From assembly GCA_963746465.1 (NCBI GenBank), contig CAVVAY010000007.1, forward strand, positions 620,001 through 684,000: a DNA stretch of 64,000 bases, written 5' to 3'. A program made the translations under genes and the position numbers. This document shows, piece by piece, positions 35,501 through 44,932 of this stretch. The notes beneath the pieces are model-generated. The model had not been told where the DNA came from and ran no database searches. It saw only the letters and a program-made list of their open reading frames with translations. Origin of the DNA: CAVVAY01 sp963746465 (GTDB taxonomy: Bacteria > Actinomycetota > Actinomycetes > JACCUZ01). Within the stretch, counting starts at the first letter, position 1. The number at the start of each line of letters is the position of its first letter.

Positions 35501-36231
35501 GCGCGTCGCGAACCTTCGCCACCGCCCGCCGGGTGCTCACCCAGCTGCGCCACGACCACCGCACCGTCGCCCTGATGATCGTGGTGCCCTCGGTGCTCGT
35601 CGGCCTGCTCGCCTGGGTCTTCGACGGCAGCGCGACCTTCGACCGGATCGGGGCTCCGCTGATCGGGGTGTTCCCGTTCGTCGTGATGTTCCTGGTGACC
35701 AGCGTCGCGACGTTGCGCGAACGCACGTCGGGAACGCTCGAGCGGCTGCTGTCGATGCCGCTCGGGAAGCTCGACCTGCTGCTCGGCTACGCGCTGGCGT
35801 TCGGCGCCGTCGCCGTCGTGCAGGCAGTGGTGGTCAGCGCGCTCTCGCTCACCTGGTACGGCCTCGACGTCGCCGGTCCGGCCTGGATGCTCGTGACCGT
35901 CGCGGTCGTCGACGCCCTGCTCGGCATGGCGCTCGGCCTGCTGGTCAGCGCGTTCGCCGCCACCGAGTTCCAGGCAGTGCAGTTCATGCCGGCATTCGTG
36001 TTGCCGCAGTTCCTGCTCTGCGGACTGCTGGTACCGCGCGACGAGCTCAACGACGTGCTGCACGCAGTCTCCGCAGTCCTCCCACTGTCCTACGCGGTCG
36101 ACGCGATGCGCAGCGTCACGACTGAGGCCGAGGTCGGTGCGGAGGCATGGGCCGACCTCGGCATCGTCGCGCTCTCGGTGCTGCTGGCTCTGGGGCTCGG
36201 CGCGGCGACGCTGCGCCGGCGTACGCCGTGA
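35497..36231 (+). CDS. ABC-2 type transporter permease
   Basis: A 244-residue membrane partner of the preceding ATPase with six hydrophobic segments. It has the DrrB/ABC-2 pattern: LRERTSGTLERLLSMPLGKLDLLLGY after the second helix, VSAFAATEFQAVQFMPAFVLPQFLLCG and LPLSYAVDAMRSV near the end. One ATPase and one permease make a likely homodimeric exporter. ATGA overlap with the ATPase. It ends 9 nt before the convergent MFS stop. Confidence 0.92.
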   Translation: MSASRTFATARRVLTQLRHDHRTVALMIVVPSVLVGLLAWVFDGSATFDRIGAPLIGVFPFVVMFLVTSVATLRERTSGTLERLLSMPLGKLDLLLGYALAFGAVAVVQAVVVSALSLTWYGLDVAGPAWMLVTVAVVDALLGMALGLLVSAFAATEFQAVQFMPAFVLPQFLLCGLLVPRDELNDVLHAVSAVLPLSYAVDAMRSVTTEAEVGAEAWADLGIVALSVLLALGLGAATLRRRTP

Positions 36232-36240
36232 GCTCCTCCG

Positions 36241-37773
36241 TCAGTGGTAGTGACGGAGCCGGCTGCCCGGCGCCGAGGTGGCCGGCTCGCGTGCCTGGGT
36301 CCTGGTGTCGGAGCCTTCGCCGCGGCCTTCGTCGGCCTCCTCGGCGGTGAGCGGCGTGGCGATGTCCTCCAGCGAGCGCTGCGCGGCGGCGACGCCGAGG
36401 AAAAGCTCGACCAGACCAGCGGCGATCATCAGCCCGGCACCGACGTAGTAGCCGGTCACGACGCCGTCCCGTCCCTGCTCGATCAGCTTGCCGAAGTAGA
36501 TCGGCCCGACGATGCCGCCGATGCCGGTGCCGACCGCGTAGAAGAACGCGATCGCCATCGCCCGGGTCTCCATCGGGAAGATCTCACTGACCGTGAGGTA
36601 CGCCGCGCTGGCACCCGCCGAGGCGAAGAAGAAGACCGCGCACCACATGGCGGTCAGCGTCGTGGCGCTGAGCGAGTCGTTCTTGAACAAGATGCCGGTC
36701 AGGATCAGCAGCAGGCCGGACACGACGTACGACATGGTGATCATCACCTTGCGGCCGACGGTGTCGAAGAACCTGCCTAGCAGCAGCGGGCCGAGGAAGT
36801 TGCCGATGGCCAGCGGGATCAGGAACCACGGCGCGAGCGAGGTCTCGACCTTCAGGATGTCGGTGAGGACCAGCGCGAAGGTGAAGAACACGGCGTTGTA
36901 GAGGAACGCCTGACCGATGAACAGGGACAGGCCGAGGGCGGACCGCTTCGGGTACTTGGTGACCATCGTCTTGGCGATCTCACCGAAGCCGATGCTCTTC
37001 CGCTGGCGGACGGTGATGTCTTCGTCCACGTCGTCGAGCCGCTCGTCGGTCGAGTCCTGGACCTGTCCCTCGATGTCCTGGACGAGCTCTTCCGCCTCGT
37101 CCTCCTTGCCGTGGATGAACATCCAGCGCGGGCTCTCGGGCACGTAGCGGCGGACGATCAGGATGCAGAGCCCGAAGATCGCACCGAGCCCGAAGGCCAG
37201 CCGCCAGCCGAGGTCCTTGGCGAACAGGTCCTCGTTGAGCAGGAGAACGGACAGAGCGGCGCCGAACGCGGTGCCGAGCCAGAACGAGCCGTTGATGATG
37301 AGGTCGACCCGCCCTCGGACCCGGGCCGGGATCAGCTCGTCGATCGCGGAGTTGATCGCGGCGTACTCGCCACCGATGCCGGCGCCGGTGAAGAAGCGGC
37401 AGGCGTAGAACCACATCGGGTTCATCGAGAACGCGGTGAGCACGGTGGCGACCAGGTAGACGACCAGCGTGATCATGAACAGCTTCTTGCGGCCGATCCG
37501 GTCGGCGAGGTAGCCGAAGAACAGGGCGCCGAGACAGGCGCCCGCCACGTAGACGCCAGCAGCGACTCCGATCTGACTTGCCTGCAGCTCGAGGCCGCTG
37601 CCCTTCTCGGTCAGCCGGCCGGCGATCGAGCCGACGATGGTGACCTCGAGGCCGTCGAGGATCCAGACGGTGCCGAGCCCGATGACCACCAGCCAGTGCC
37701 ACCGAGACCAGGGGAGGCGGTCCATCCGGGCCGGGATGTCGGTGGTGATCTTGCCGAGCTCGGTACCGCTCAT
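36241..37773 (-). CDS. MFS transporter, metabolite:proton symporter type
   Basis: A 510-residue, 12-helix MFS protein. MFS signature loops are visible: GYLADRIGRKKLF between helices 2 and 3, VPESPRWMFIHGKEDEAEEL in the central loop, and GRFFDTVGRKVMI between 8 and 9. WILDGLEVTIVGS in helix 1 and GAGIGGEYAAINSAIDELIP in helix 4 fit the sugar/aromatic-acid symporter class. The central loop has an acidic insertion (DSTDERLDDVDED). Start ATG 37773 (MSGTELGKITT) chosen over an upstream ATG. Divergent from proline dehydrogenase. Substrate unknown. Confidence 0.9.
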   Translation of the reverse strand: MSGTELGKITTDIPARMDRLPWSRWHWLVVIGLGTVWILDGLEVTIVGSIAGRLTEKGSGLELQASQIGVAAGVYVAGACLGALFFGYLADRIGRKKLFMITLVVYLVATVLTAFSMNPMWFYACRFFTGAGIGGEYAAINSAIDELIPARVRGRVDLIINGSFWLGTAFGAALSVLLLNEDLFAKDLGWRLAFGLGAIFGLCILIVRRYVPESPRWMFIHGKEDEAEELVQDIEGQVQDSTDERLDDVDEDITVRQRKSIGFGEIAKTMVTKYPKRSALGLSLFIGQAFLYNAVFFTFALVLTDILKVETSLAPWFLIPLAIGNFLGPLLLGRFFDTVGRKVMITMSYVVSGLLLILTGILFKNDSLSATTLTAMWCAVFFFASAGASAAYLTVSEIFPMETRAMAIAFFYAVGTGIGGIVGPIYFGKLIEQGRDGVVTGYYVGAGLMIAAGLVELFLGVAAAQRSLEDIATPLTAEEADEGRGEGSDTRTQAREPATSAPGSRLRHYH

Positions 37774-37881
37774 CGCCGGCCTCCAGGTCGTGCTGCGACC
37801 GCCCGCGCGGCCGCAGAGAGATGCGTCGGCGTCGTGCCCGCCGTCCCAGGGCATGAAACATGGACGCAACGGACCGTCGTC

Positions 37882-37909
37882 TTGGCGTGATGGCGGAGGG
37901 CGTTAGCCT
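37882..37909 (+). promoter_or_regulatory. Candidate promoter of the proline dehydrogenase gene
   Basis: TTGGCG (37882-37887), 16 bases, TAGCCT (37904-37909). The GTG start with its Shine-Dalgarno lies about 58 nt downstream. Confidence 0.4.
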
Positions 37910-37966
37910 GAGCCGCCGTACGACGACGAGGTCGTGCGGCGGGTGGCCGTTCGAGGAGGAACCTGC

Positions 37967-38896
37967 GTGCTGCGGCGAGTGCTGCTGTCGATGTCCCGCA
38001 GCCGGCGGGTCCGGCGCCTGGTCGAGACGGCTCCCGTCTCGCGATCGGTGGTCGCCCGGTTCGTGGCCGGCACCAGCGCGGAGGAGGCGGTCGAGGCGAC
38101 CCGCACCCTGCTCGACAAGGGTCTGCTCGCCTCGATGGACCACCTCGGCGAGGACACCCTCGACCTGCAGCAGGCGACCGACGTGCGGGACGCCTACCTG
38201 CGCCTGCTCGAGCTGCTCGCGGCCGGCGGGCTGACCTCCGGTGCCGAGGTGTCGGTCAAGCTCTCCGCCGTGGGCCAGGCGCTGCCGGGCGACGGTGAGA
38301 AGGTCGCGCTGGAGAACGCGCGCGCGATCTGCGAGGCGGCCCGAGCAGCCGGCACCACCGTGACCCTCGACATGGAGGACCACACCACCACCGACTCCAC
38401 CCTGGGCATCCTGCGTGAGCTGCGGCAGGACTTCCCGGAGACCGGAGCGGTGCTGCAGGCCTACCTGCACCGCACCGAGGCCGACTGCCGAGACCTCGCC
38501 TACGCCGGCTCCCGGGTGCGGCTCTGCAAGGGTGCCTACAAGGAGCCGGAGTCGGTTGCGTTCCAGGGCAAGCGCGACGTCGACCTGGCGTACGTGCGGT
38601 CGCTCAAGGTGCTCATGGCCGGCGACGGCTACCCCATGCTCGCGACCCACGACCCCCGGCTGGTCGCCATCACCGAGGACCTCGCCCGCCGGCACGGCCG
38701 CGCCAAGGACAGCTACGAGTTCCAGATGCTCTACGGCATCCGCCCGCACGAGCAGGAGCGGCTCGCCGCCCAGGGGCAGAAGATGCGGGTCTACGTGCCG
38801 TACGGCGACGAGTGGTACGGCTACCTGGTCCGAAGGATGGCCGAGCGGCCAGCCAACCTCGCGTTCTTCCTACGCTCGGTGGCCACCAAGGGGTAG
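37967..38896 (+). CDS. Proline dehydrogenase
   Basis: FAD enzyme that oxidises proline to pyrroline-5-carboxylate. The 309-residue monofunctional protein shows EVSVKLSAVGQAL, TLDMEDHTTTDSTL, VLQAYLHRTEAD, VRLCKGAYKEPESVAF (flavin-site Lys), MLATHDPRL and YEFQMLYGIRPHEQERLA, then VYVPYGDEWYGYLVRRMAERP, the proline carboxylate-binding region. Start GTG 37967 is set by GAGGAGGA (37953-37960), 6 nt upstream. The next gene, proC, runs the reverse chemistry, so the two sit at a proline-turnover locus. Confidence 0.95.
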   Translation: MLRRVLLSMSRSRRVRRLVETAPVSRSVVARFVAGTSAEEAVEATRTLLDKGLLASMDHLGEDTLDLQQATDVRDAYLRLLELLAAGGLTSGAEVSVKLSAVGQALPGDGEKVALENARAICEAARAAGTTVTLDMEDHTTTDSTLGILRELRQDFPETGAVLQAYLHRTEADCRDLAYAGSRVRLCKGAYKEPESVAFQGKRDVDLAYVRSLKVLMAGDGYPMLATHDPRLVAITEDLARRHGRAKDSYEFQMLYGIRPHEQERLAAQGQKMRVYVPYGDEWYGYLVRRMAERPANLAFFLRSVATKG

Positions 38897-38907
38897 GAGG
38901 TCCGCTC

Positions 38908-39726
38908 GTGACGCAGCGAGTCGCCGTGCTGGGGGCCGGCAAGATGGGCGAGGCGCTGCTGTCCGGCATGCTGCGCAGCGGGACGGCGCTCGGCGACGTG
39001 GTGGTCACCGCGCGCCGGCCGGAACGGGCCGACGCGCTGCGCGAGGCCTACGGCGTGCAGGTCGTGAGCACCGCCGAGGCCGCCGCCAACGCCGACACCC
39101 TGATCGTCACCGTCAAGCCGCAGGACATGGGTGCCCTGCTCACGGAGCTCGCCCCGGACTGCCCGGCCGACCGGCTTGTGGTCTCGGCCGCGGCCGGCAT
39201 CACCACCTCGTTCCTCGAGGCGCGGCTGGCGGCCGGCACTCCCGTGGTCCGGGTCATGTCCAACACCCCCGTCCTGGTGGACGAGGCGATGAGCGCCATC
39301 TCCGCGGGCGCGCACGCCGGTGAGGAGCACCTGGCCCGCACCGAAGCGATCTTCTCCCCGGTCGGGCGAACGATCCGGGTGCCGGAGGCGCAGCAGGACG
39401 CCGTGACCGCCCTGTCGGGCAGCGGCCCGGCGTACTTCTTCTACCTGGTCGAGGCGATGACCGACGCGGGGATCCTGCTCGGCCTGCCGAGGCATGTGGC
39501 GCACGACCTCATCGTGCAGACGGCGATCGGCTCGGCGGTGATGCTGCGCGACTCGGGAGAGCGGCCGGCGACGCTGCGCGAGGCGGTGACCTCGCCGGCC
39601 GGCACCACCATCAACGCGATCCGCGAGATGGAGAACCACGGGGTCCGGGCCGCCATGCTCTCGGCCCTGGAAGCGGCCCGCGATCGCGGCCGCGAGCTCG
39701 CCTCCGGTGGAGAGGACACGCCATGA
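38908..39726 (+). CDS. proC: Pyrroline-5-carboxylate reductase
   Basis: Last step of proline synthesis, reducing P5C with NAD(P)H. The 272-residue protein has the Rossmann motif VAVLGAGKMGEALLSG, VKPQDMGALL, VVRVMSNTPVLVDEAM, and the family signature ALSGSGPAYFFYLVEAMTDA followed by AVTSPAGTTINAI. GTG 38908 has TAGGAGG just upstream, overlapping the stop of proline dehydrogenase, so the two are co-transcribed. Its stop overlaps the HAD gene (ATGA). Confidence 0.96.
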   Translation: MTQRVAVLGAGKMGEALLSGMLRSGTALGDVVVTARRPERADALREAYGVQVVSTAEAAANADTLIVTVKPQDMGALLTELAPDCPADRLVVSAAAGITTSFLEARLAAGTPVVRVMSNTPVLVDEAMSAISAGAHAGEEHLARTEAIFSPVGRTIRVPEAQQDAVTALSGSGPAYFFYLVEAMTDAGILLGLPRHVAHDLIVQTAIGSAVMLRDSGERPATLREAVTSPAGTTINAIREMENHGVRAAMLSALEAARDRGRELASGGEDTP

Positions 39727-40421
39727 CCGTCGGGGACGATCTGGATCTCGAGGTCCCCCAGCCGGCACTCCTGTTCGATCTCGACGGGACGCTGGTCGAC
39801 TCGGTGTACCAGCACGTCATCGCCTGGCAGGAGGCCCTGACCGAGTGCGGCATCCCGCTGTCGGTGTGGCGCATCCACCGCCGGATCGGCATGAGTGGCG
39901 GCTTGTTCATCGACGCCCTGCAACGCGAGACGGGCGTCGCGCTGGACGACGACATGTCGCAGCGGCTGCGCACCCTGCACGCCGAGGCCTACCTGCGGCG
40001 GCACGAGTCCGTCGTACCGCTGCCTGGTGCCCGCGAGCTGCTCGCGCATCTCCACGAGCGGGGTGTGCCGTTCGCGATCGCGACCAGCGGTGCGCGCCAC
40101 ACCGCCGGGTCCGCGCTGGAGATGCTCGGGCTGCCCGACGACGTGCCGGTCGTCACCCGTGACCTCGTCGCGCGGGCCAAGCCGGACCCCCACCTGTTCC
40201 TCGCCGCCGCACGGCGGCTCGAGGTCGACCCGGTGCACTGCTTCGTGGTCGGCGACAGCGTGTGGGACCTGCTGGCCGCTCAGCGCGCGGGTGCGCTCGG
40301 CATCGGCCTGCTCTCCGGCGGCTACGGCCGTGAGGAGCTGGAGCGTTCCGGGGCCTACCGCGTCTACGCCGACCCCGCCGAGATGCTCACCCGGCTCGAG
40401 GAGGTCGGCGTCCGGCCGTGA
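39723..40421 (+). CDS. HAD-superfamily phosphatase
   Basis: A 232-residue HAD-IA hydrolase with all four motifs: FDLDGTLVDS (nucleophile Asp), IATSGAR (motif II), RAKPDPHLFLAAARRL (motif III Lys) and VVGDSVWDLLAAQRAG (motif IV acids). An alpha-helical cap occupies about residues 30-95. It resembles phosphoglycolate or sugar-phosphate phosphatases; the substrate is not fixed. ATG 39723 overlaps the proC stop, suggesting co-translation with the proline genes. Confidence 0.92.
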   Translation: MTVGDDLDLEVPQPALLFDLDGTLVDSVYQHVIAWQEALTECGIPLSVWRIHRRIGMSGGLFIDALQRETGVALDDDMSQRLRTLHAEAYLRRHESVVPLPGARELLAHLHERGVPFAIATSGARHTAGSALEMLGLPDDVPVVTRDLVARAKPDPHLFLAAARRLEVDPVHCFVVGDSVWDLLAAQRAGALGIGLLSGGYGREELERSGAYRVYADPAEMLTRLEEVGVRP

Positions 40422-40427
40422 AGCGCA

Positions 40428-42569
40428 TCAGGTGACGGTCGCCCGGGTCGGTCGCCCGACGGCGGGCCAGCCGCAGCCGCGCAACCGCGAGACCAGGAAG
40501 CGCTTCTCAGCGCCGTCCACTGACATCCGCCAACGCCACTTCACCGCCACCCATTCGGCGAGGTAGGCGCAGCGACCGTTGCCACGCGGCGGCAACCAGC
40601 GCCGCGGTTCCGCGGCACCGCGGGCCTGAAAGGCCTGCCGGGTCGAGACGTTCAGCGTCGGACCGTAGCCCAGGTCGTTGGTCAGCTGAGCGCGCCCGGA
40701 CGGGGACCACCGTCGGGCACCCGACTGCCACGCCTCGCGGAACGGCACCAGGGGCCCGATGGCCAGCCGGGGAAGAGCGGTCACGCGCGCCCCGTCCAGC
40801 CGGGAGCGCCAACGACCACTGGTGACGGTGCACGACGAGAGCACCAACGGCGGCCGGACGGACTCGGCGATCAGCACCTCGTCCCGGGTGGTGCAGCCGT
40901 CCAGGTCGGCATCCCGCCAGGTGCCGAACCTCGACCGGTTGAAGCCGCGATCCCGCTCCCGGGCGACGGTCAACGCGCGCAGCAGGGCCCGACTGGACAC
41001 GAGCCCGGTCGTGGCCGGGGGGATGGACGCCGCCGCGGGGCGGGACTGCGCCGAATGGTTGTCGGAGGTGTCGAAGGCAGACACGGTCCAGGAATAGGTC
41101 TTCCCGCTGGACAGCCCCGTGTCGTCGAACGTGGTGCTGGCTGCCGGCAGCGTCGCGACGAGGGCGCCGTTGCGCCGGACAAGGTATCCGGCGACCGCCG
41201 TGTACTGGTCGCTCGAGGGTGACCAGGACAGGTGCGCAGCGGAGGCGGAGGCGGCGACGGCCACCAACCCGCGGGGAACCGTCGGGGGCAGCGGGTCACC
41301 CGTGCTCGTGCAGCCGACCGTCCCCGCGTCGAGCACGGCTCCACCGGTGTCGACATAGGCGAACTCTGCGTCGTTCTCGCCGAGATCGAGTCGCAGCGCA
41401 CCACTGACCGGCAGAGTCGTGACCAGACGTCCGTCGGTGAACGCGGCCGGCTTGACCTCGCGTCCGCCGCTCCCGGCGATGAGCTCGGTGACGCCGCGGG
41501 GGTCGGGGCTCCCAGCACCGTTCAGCGGTGTCCAGCGCTCGTACGCGTGCGAGTGACCGGCCACGGCCAACGTCACCCGACGGGCCGCGAGCAGCGACCA
41601 GATGTGTCCGAGCTGGGCGCGTCCTTCGTGAGCGGCCACGGAATAGCGCGGGTGGTGCATGTACACCATCGTGCAGCGCGACCGGTTCGCCCCGAGGTTG
41701 GCTGCAAGCCACTGGTACTGCGCGGTGCCGGGCCGAAGCTGCCCGAACTTCGAGCTGGTGTCCAGGGCGACCACATGCCAGCCGGCCACGTCGTAGCTGT
41801 AGTAGTGCGGCACGCCTCCCCAGTACTCGAAGTACCCGGCGGCACCTGGTGTCTGGTACTCGTGGTTCCCGACGACAGGATTGGTGATGGCCCGGAACTG
41901 CCCGTACCCGTCGGCGCGGGAGTACCAGTTGTCGAACTCGAACGGCGAGCCGTGCTGGTAGACGTCACCCAGGTAGGCCAGCAGGTTCGGCGACCAGGAC
42001 GCGATCTGTGCCGCCACCTGCGCCTCGCGGGGAGAACCGTCGACGCCGTCGCCCACTGCCGCCATCCGGAACCGGCGACCTGGCGCGGGCGCTGTGCCGG
42101 TACGTGCGACGAACGGCTCGACCACGGGAGGAGCCGGGGCGCTGAGCCCGTTCGCCAGTGTCACCGGCACCCGCACCGCGGAGACAAGTCCGCCCTCTGT
42201 CCGGGCGTGGACCCTGAGCAGGCCCGTCTCGTCGGCCATCCGCGTCGTGCGCCAGGTCAAGCCGTAGCCGGGGTCGAAGTCGGTGAGCAGGTACGTCTCG
42301 TTCCACCAGAACGTCACCCTCGTCACACCGGGCGGCTCGGGGTCGGTCACCGGGGTGACGTAGACCAGGACCGACACCGGGACGTCGCCGGCGAGGGGGC
42401 CGTCCGGCACCGTCGCGCAGACGGTCACCGTGAACGTCGGTGCCGTCGCGTCGTCGGGTGTCGTGGCGCAGGTCTGCCCCGCCGCCGCGGCCGGCGCGAC
42501 GACGACACCCGCGAGCAGCAGGGCGACGGTGGCCAGCAGCGCGGTCGACAGGTGACGGGCCGCGGACAT
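40428..42569 (-). CDS. Secreted metallophosphoesterase with FN3 and degenerate HNH-like tail
   Basis: A 713-residue exported protein. It has a signal peptide (to about residue 30), an N-terminal Ig-like part, a calcineurin-type phosphoesterase core (about 165-420) with GDVYQHG, GNHEYQ, MHHPRY and GHSHAYERW as metal ligands, then an FN3 domain (about 435-530). The last 170 residues match the secreted DUF1524/HNH endonuclease layout (FGTWRDADLDGCTTRDEVL, then FREAWQSGARRW, then WLPP and a final CGW). The position where I expect the catalytic Asp-His reads IGPLVPF (about residue 603), so that domain looks inactive. Confidence 0.85.
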   Translation of the reverse strand: MSAARHLSTALLATVALLLAGVVVAPAAAAGQTCATTPDDATAPTFTVTVCATVPDGPLAGDVPVSVLVYVTPVTDPEPPGVTRVTFWWNETYLLTDFDPGYGLTWRTTRMADETGLLRVHARTEGGLVSAVRVPVTLANGLSAPAPPVVEPFVARTGTAPAPGRRFRMAAVGDGVDGSPREAQVAAQIASWSPNLLAYLGDVYQHGSPFEFDNWYSRADGYGQFRAITNPVVGNHEYQTPGAAGYFEYWGGVPHYYSYDVAGWHVVALDTSSKFGQLRPGTAQYQWLAANLGANRSRCTMVYMHHPRYSVAAHEGRAQLGHIWSLLAARRVTLAVAGHSHAYERWTPLNGAGSPDPRGVTELIAGSGGREVKPAAFTDGRLVTTLPVSGALRLDLGENDAEFAYVDTGGAVLDAGTVGCTSTGDPLPPTVPRGLVAVAASASAAHLSWSPSSDQYTAVAGYLVRRNGALVATLPAASTTFDDTGLSSGKTYSWTVSAFDTSDNHSAQSRPAAASIPPATTGLVSSRALLRALTVARERDRGFNRSRFGTWRDADLDGCTTRDEVLIAESVRPPLVLSSCTVTSGRWRSRLDGARVTALPRLAIGPLVPFREAWQSGARRWSPSGRAQLTNDLGYGPTLNVSTRQAFQARGAAEPRRWLPPRGNGRCAYLAEWVAVKWRWRMSVDGAEKRFLVSRLRGCGWPAVGRPTRATVT

Positions 42570-42653
42570 CCGGACACAGTGTCAGCAGCCGGTCCGCCAC
42601 GTGGGCAGTTTTGCCCAGTTTGTGGGTTCGGCCTGTTCAGTGCCGATTCCTGC

Positions 42654-43523
42654 TCAGTCGATGTCCATGTGCAGGAACGGGGAGCTGTACGCCGGCTCGG
42701 CACCGAGCGCCCGCGCCGCCTCGTCCGGCTCGATCCGCGACCGCTCGGCCTCGATCACCATCCCGAGCAGGCTGACGTCGCCGGGCGTCGCCAAGCCGGT
42801 CACCCCGGGCAACGACAGCGCCCAGGACACAGCAGCGGTGATGCTGCCCTGGTCGTCGAACGGTTCGTACCAGGTGGCGTAGCGGTGCTCCTGGCCGCGC
42901 GCCCAGTTCTGCCGGGCGACGGTCTTGATCAGCATCAGCGCGGCATCCTGCCGGGCCACCTCGTCGGCCAGCTCCTCGTAGGCCGCACGGAACTCGGGGT
43001 CGCGGTGCAGCACGACGTTCATCGGCGTCAGCACGGTGGCGAAGGGGTGCCGCCGCAGCGCCTCGAGGTGCGTGCTGGGGGCGTCGTCGCCGTGCCCGGT
43101 GATGCCCACCGCGCCCACGAGTCCCTCGTCCTGGGCGCGCAGTGCCGACGTCAGTGCCCCGCCCTGGCCGGTCACCAGGTCGAGCTCGCCGAGGTCGCCG
43201 ACGGCGTGCAGCTGGAGCAGGTCGACGTGGTCGGTCTGCAGGCGCTCCAATGAGGTGTTGATCGACCGCCAGGCAGCTTCGGCGTCACGGTCGCCGGTCT
43301 TGGTGGCGAGGAACACCTGGTTCCTGATCCGCGGCATCCAGGGACCGAGTCTCAGCTCGGCGTCGCCGTAGCTCGCCGCCACGTCGAGGTGGTTGATGCC
43401 GGCGTCCAGCGCCTCCTGCACTGAGGTGTCGGCGGCCTCCTGGGTCACCTCCGCGAGCGCAGCTGCACCGTAGATGAGGACCGAGCTCTCGTGGCCGGTG
43501 CGGCCGAGCCGTCGATGTTCCAT
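42654..43523 (-). CDS. Aldo/keto reductase family protein
   Basis: A 289-residue TIM-barrel oxidoreductase: MEHRRLGRTGHESSVLIYGA, then HLDVAASYGDAE (catalytic Asp and Tyr), FLATKTGDRD (Lys) and DLLQLHAVGDLGELDL (His). The late cofactor region is SLPGVTGLATPGDVSLL. The active-site tetrad appears intact; NADPH dependence is the family norm. ATG 43523 shares its A with the end of the upstream MFS stop (TGATG), so these two are coupled. Substrate unknown. Confidence 0.88.
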   Translation of the reverse strand: MEHRRLGRTGHESSVLIYGAAALAEVTQEAADTSVQEALDAGINHLDVAASYGDAELRLGPWMPRIRNQVFLATKTGDRDAEAAWRSINTSLERLQTDHVDLLQLHAVGDLGELDLVTGQGGALTSALRAQDEGLVGAVGITGHGDDAPSTHLEALRRHPFATVLTPMNVVLHRDPEFRAAYEELADEVARQDAALMLIKTVARQNWARGQEHRYATWYEPFDDQGSITAAVSWALSLPGVTGLATPGDVSLLGMVIEAERSRIEPDEAARALGAEPAYSSPFLHMDID

Positions 43524-44851
43524 CAGGACTGCCTCTCTCTCTCGCGGCGGCGGATCGTCACCGAGCGCAGCGTCAGAGCCAGCATGCCCGCCAGCCCGGC
43601 GGTCGCAATCCCCAGCCCGACCTGCCCGTTGAGAGGCAGTGCGATGCCGATCGCGCCGCCCACCACCCAGGACAGCTGCAGCAGCGTCTCGGACCGCGCG
43701 AACGCCGACGTCCGCACCGCCTCCGGCACGTCCCGCTGCACGATGGCGTCCAGCGACAGCTTGCCGAGCGACTGCGCGAAGCCGGCCGCGAACCCCACGG
43801 TCAGCACGGTGACGACGCCGTAGACCACTGCGCCGGCGAAGGCCGCGGCCGTGACGACGCCGAGGACGACGACGATCACCGTCAGCGGAGCGCGGGTGCG
43901 CAGCCGCGAGCCGATCGTCGTACCGGTCGCGTTCCCGATCGCGGCCGCGCCGGCGACCAGGCCGAGCGCGAGGGTGTCGTCGAGCTCGCCCACCGGGTGC
44001 TCGCGCAGCAGGAACGCCAGGAACATGAGCAGGAAGCCGGAGAAGGCCCGCAGCGCACCGTTGGCGCGCAGTGCGATCACCACGGCGGACCCCACGCTGG
44101 TACGCCGGGGGATCGGCCCGGTGTCGTCCAGCGACAGGGTGGTCCGCGTCTCCCCCTCGGTCGAGTCGACCTTGGCCGGCAGCCGGAGCGCGAGCACGAT
44201 GCCCACACCGAACACGAGGAAGGCGGCCCGCAGCGACCACGCCGGCCCGATCAGGGACAGCAGTCCCGCCAGACCTGCGCCCAGGGTCCCGGCGACGATG
44301 CCGGCCAGCGAGATCCGCGCGTTGACGGTGACCAGCGTGCCGCCTTCCGGCAGCAGCCGGGGAACAGTGGCCGACCGGGTCACGCCGTAGGCCTTGGACG
44401 CGACCAGGCAGGCGAAGGCCGCGGGGTAGAGCGACAGCTCCCCGCTCACCACCGCGCCGGCGAGGACCCAGGTGGCGAAGCAGCGGGCCAGCATCGTGGT
44501 GGCGATCGCGTAGCGGCGGCCGTGCCGGAACCGGTCCAGCAGCGGGCCGATGATCGGGGCCATCACCGCGAACGGCGCCATGGTGATCAGCAGGTAGAGC
44601 GCGACCCGGCCGCGGGCCTCACCGGTGGGCACCGAGAAGAACAGCGTGTTGGCCAGCGCCACCGTGACCATCGCGTCGCCGGCCGTGTTGACACCGTGCA
44701 GCTCGATCAGCCGGCCGAGGCCGGACTCACCGGCGCCCTTCGCGTGGGTGACCCGCCGGACCCCGCGGGCCGTGCGCAGCGCACCCGAGCGGGTACGCCG
44801 GGCGGCGCTGCGCGAGGCGGCCACGTACCGCTCCCGCCGGGTCTGCTCCAC
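43523..44851 (-). CDS. MFS transporter
   Basis: A 442-residue membrane protein with about twelve helices. It begins with a basic cytoplasmic tail (VEQTRRERYVAASRSAARRT) and has GRLIELHGVNTAGDAMVTVALA before helix 1, MAPIIGPLLDRFRHGRRYAIA (the A-loop) and ARSETLLQLSWVVGGAIGI late. Similar MFS genes lie next to DUF3027 genes in other actinobacteria, as here (divergent, 82 bp apart). Start GTG 44851. Substrate unknown; no resistance motif can be named. Confidence 0.87.
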   Translation of the reverse strand: MEQTRRERYVAASRSAARRTRSGALRTARGVRRVTHAKGAGESGLGRLIELHGVNTAGDAMVTVALANTLFFSVPTGEARGRVALYLLITMAPFAVMAPIIGPLLDRFRHGRRYAIATTMLARCFATWVLAGAVVSGELSLYPAAFACLVASKAYGVTRSATVPRLLPEGGTLVTVNARISLAGIVAGTLGAGLAGLLSLIGPAWSLRAAFLVFGVGIVLALRLPAKVDSTEGETRTTLSLDDTGPIPRRTSVGSAVVIALRANGALRAFSGFLLMFLAFLLREHPVGELDDTLALGLVAGAAAIGNATGTTIGSRLRTRAPLTVIVVVLGVVTAAAFAGAVVYGVVTVLTVGFAAGFAQSLGKLSLDAIVQRDVPEAVRTSAFARSETLLQLSWVVGGAIGIALPLNGQVGLGIATAGLAGMLALTLRSVTIRRRERERQS

Positions 44852-44932
44852 GCGCCCATCCTGCCGGGTCCGACCGACCTGGCGAGCGGGCCGGTCGCCG
44901 GTGGGGCCTTCGATGAGGGAGAATCTTCGCTC

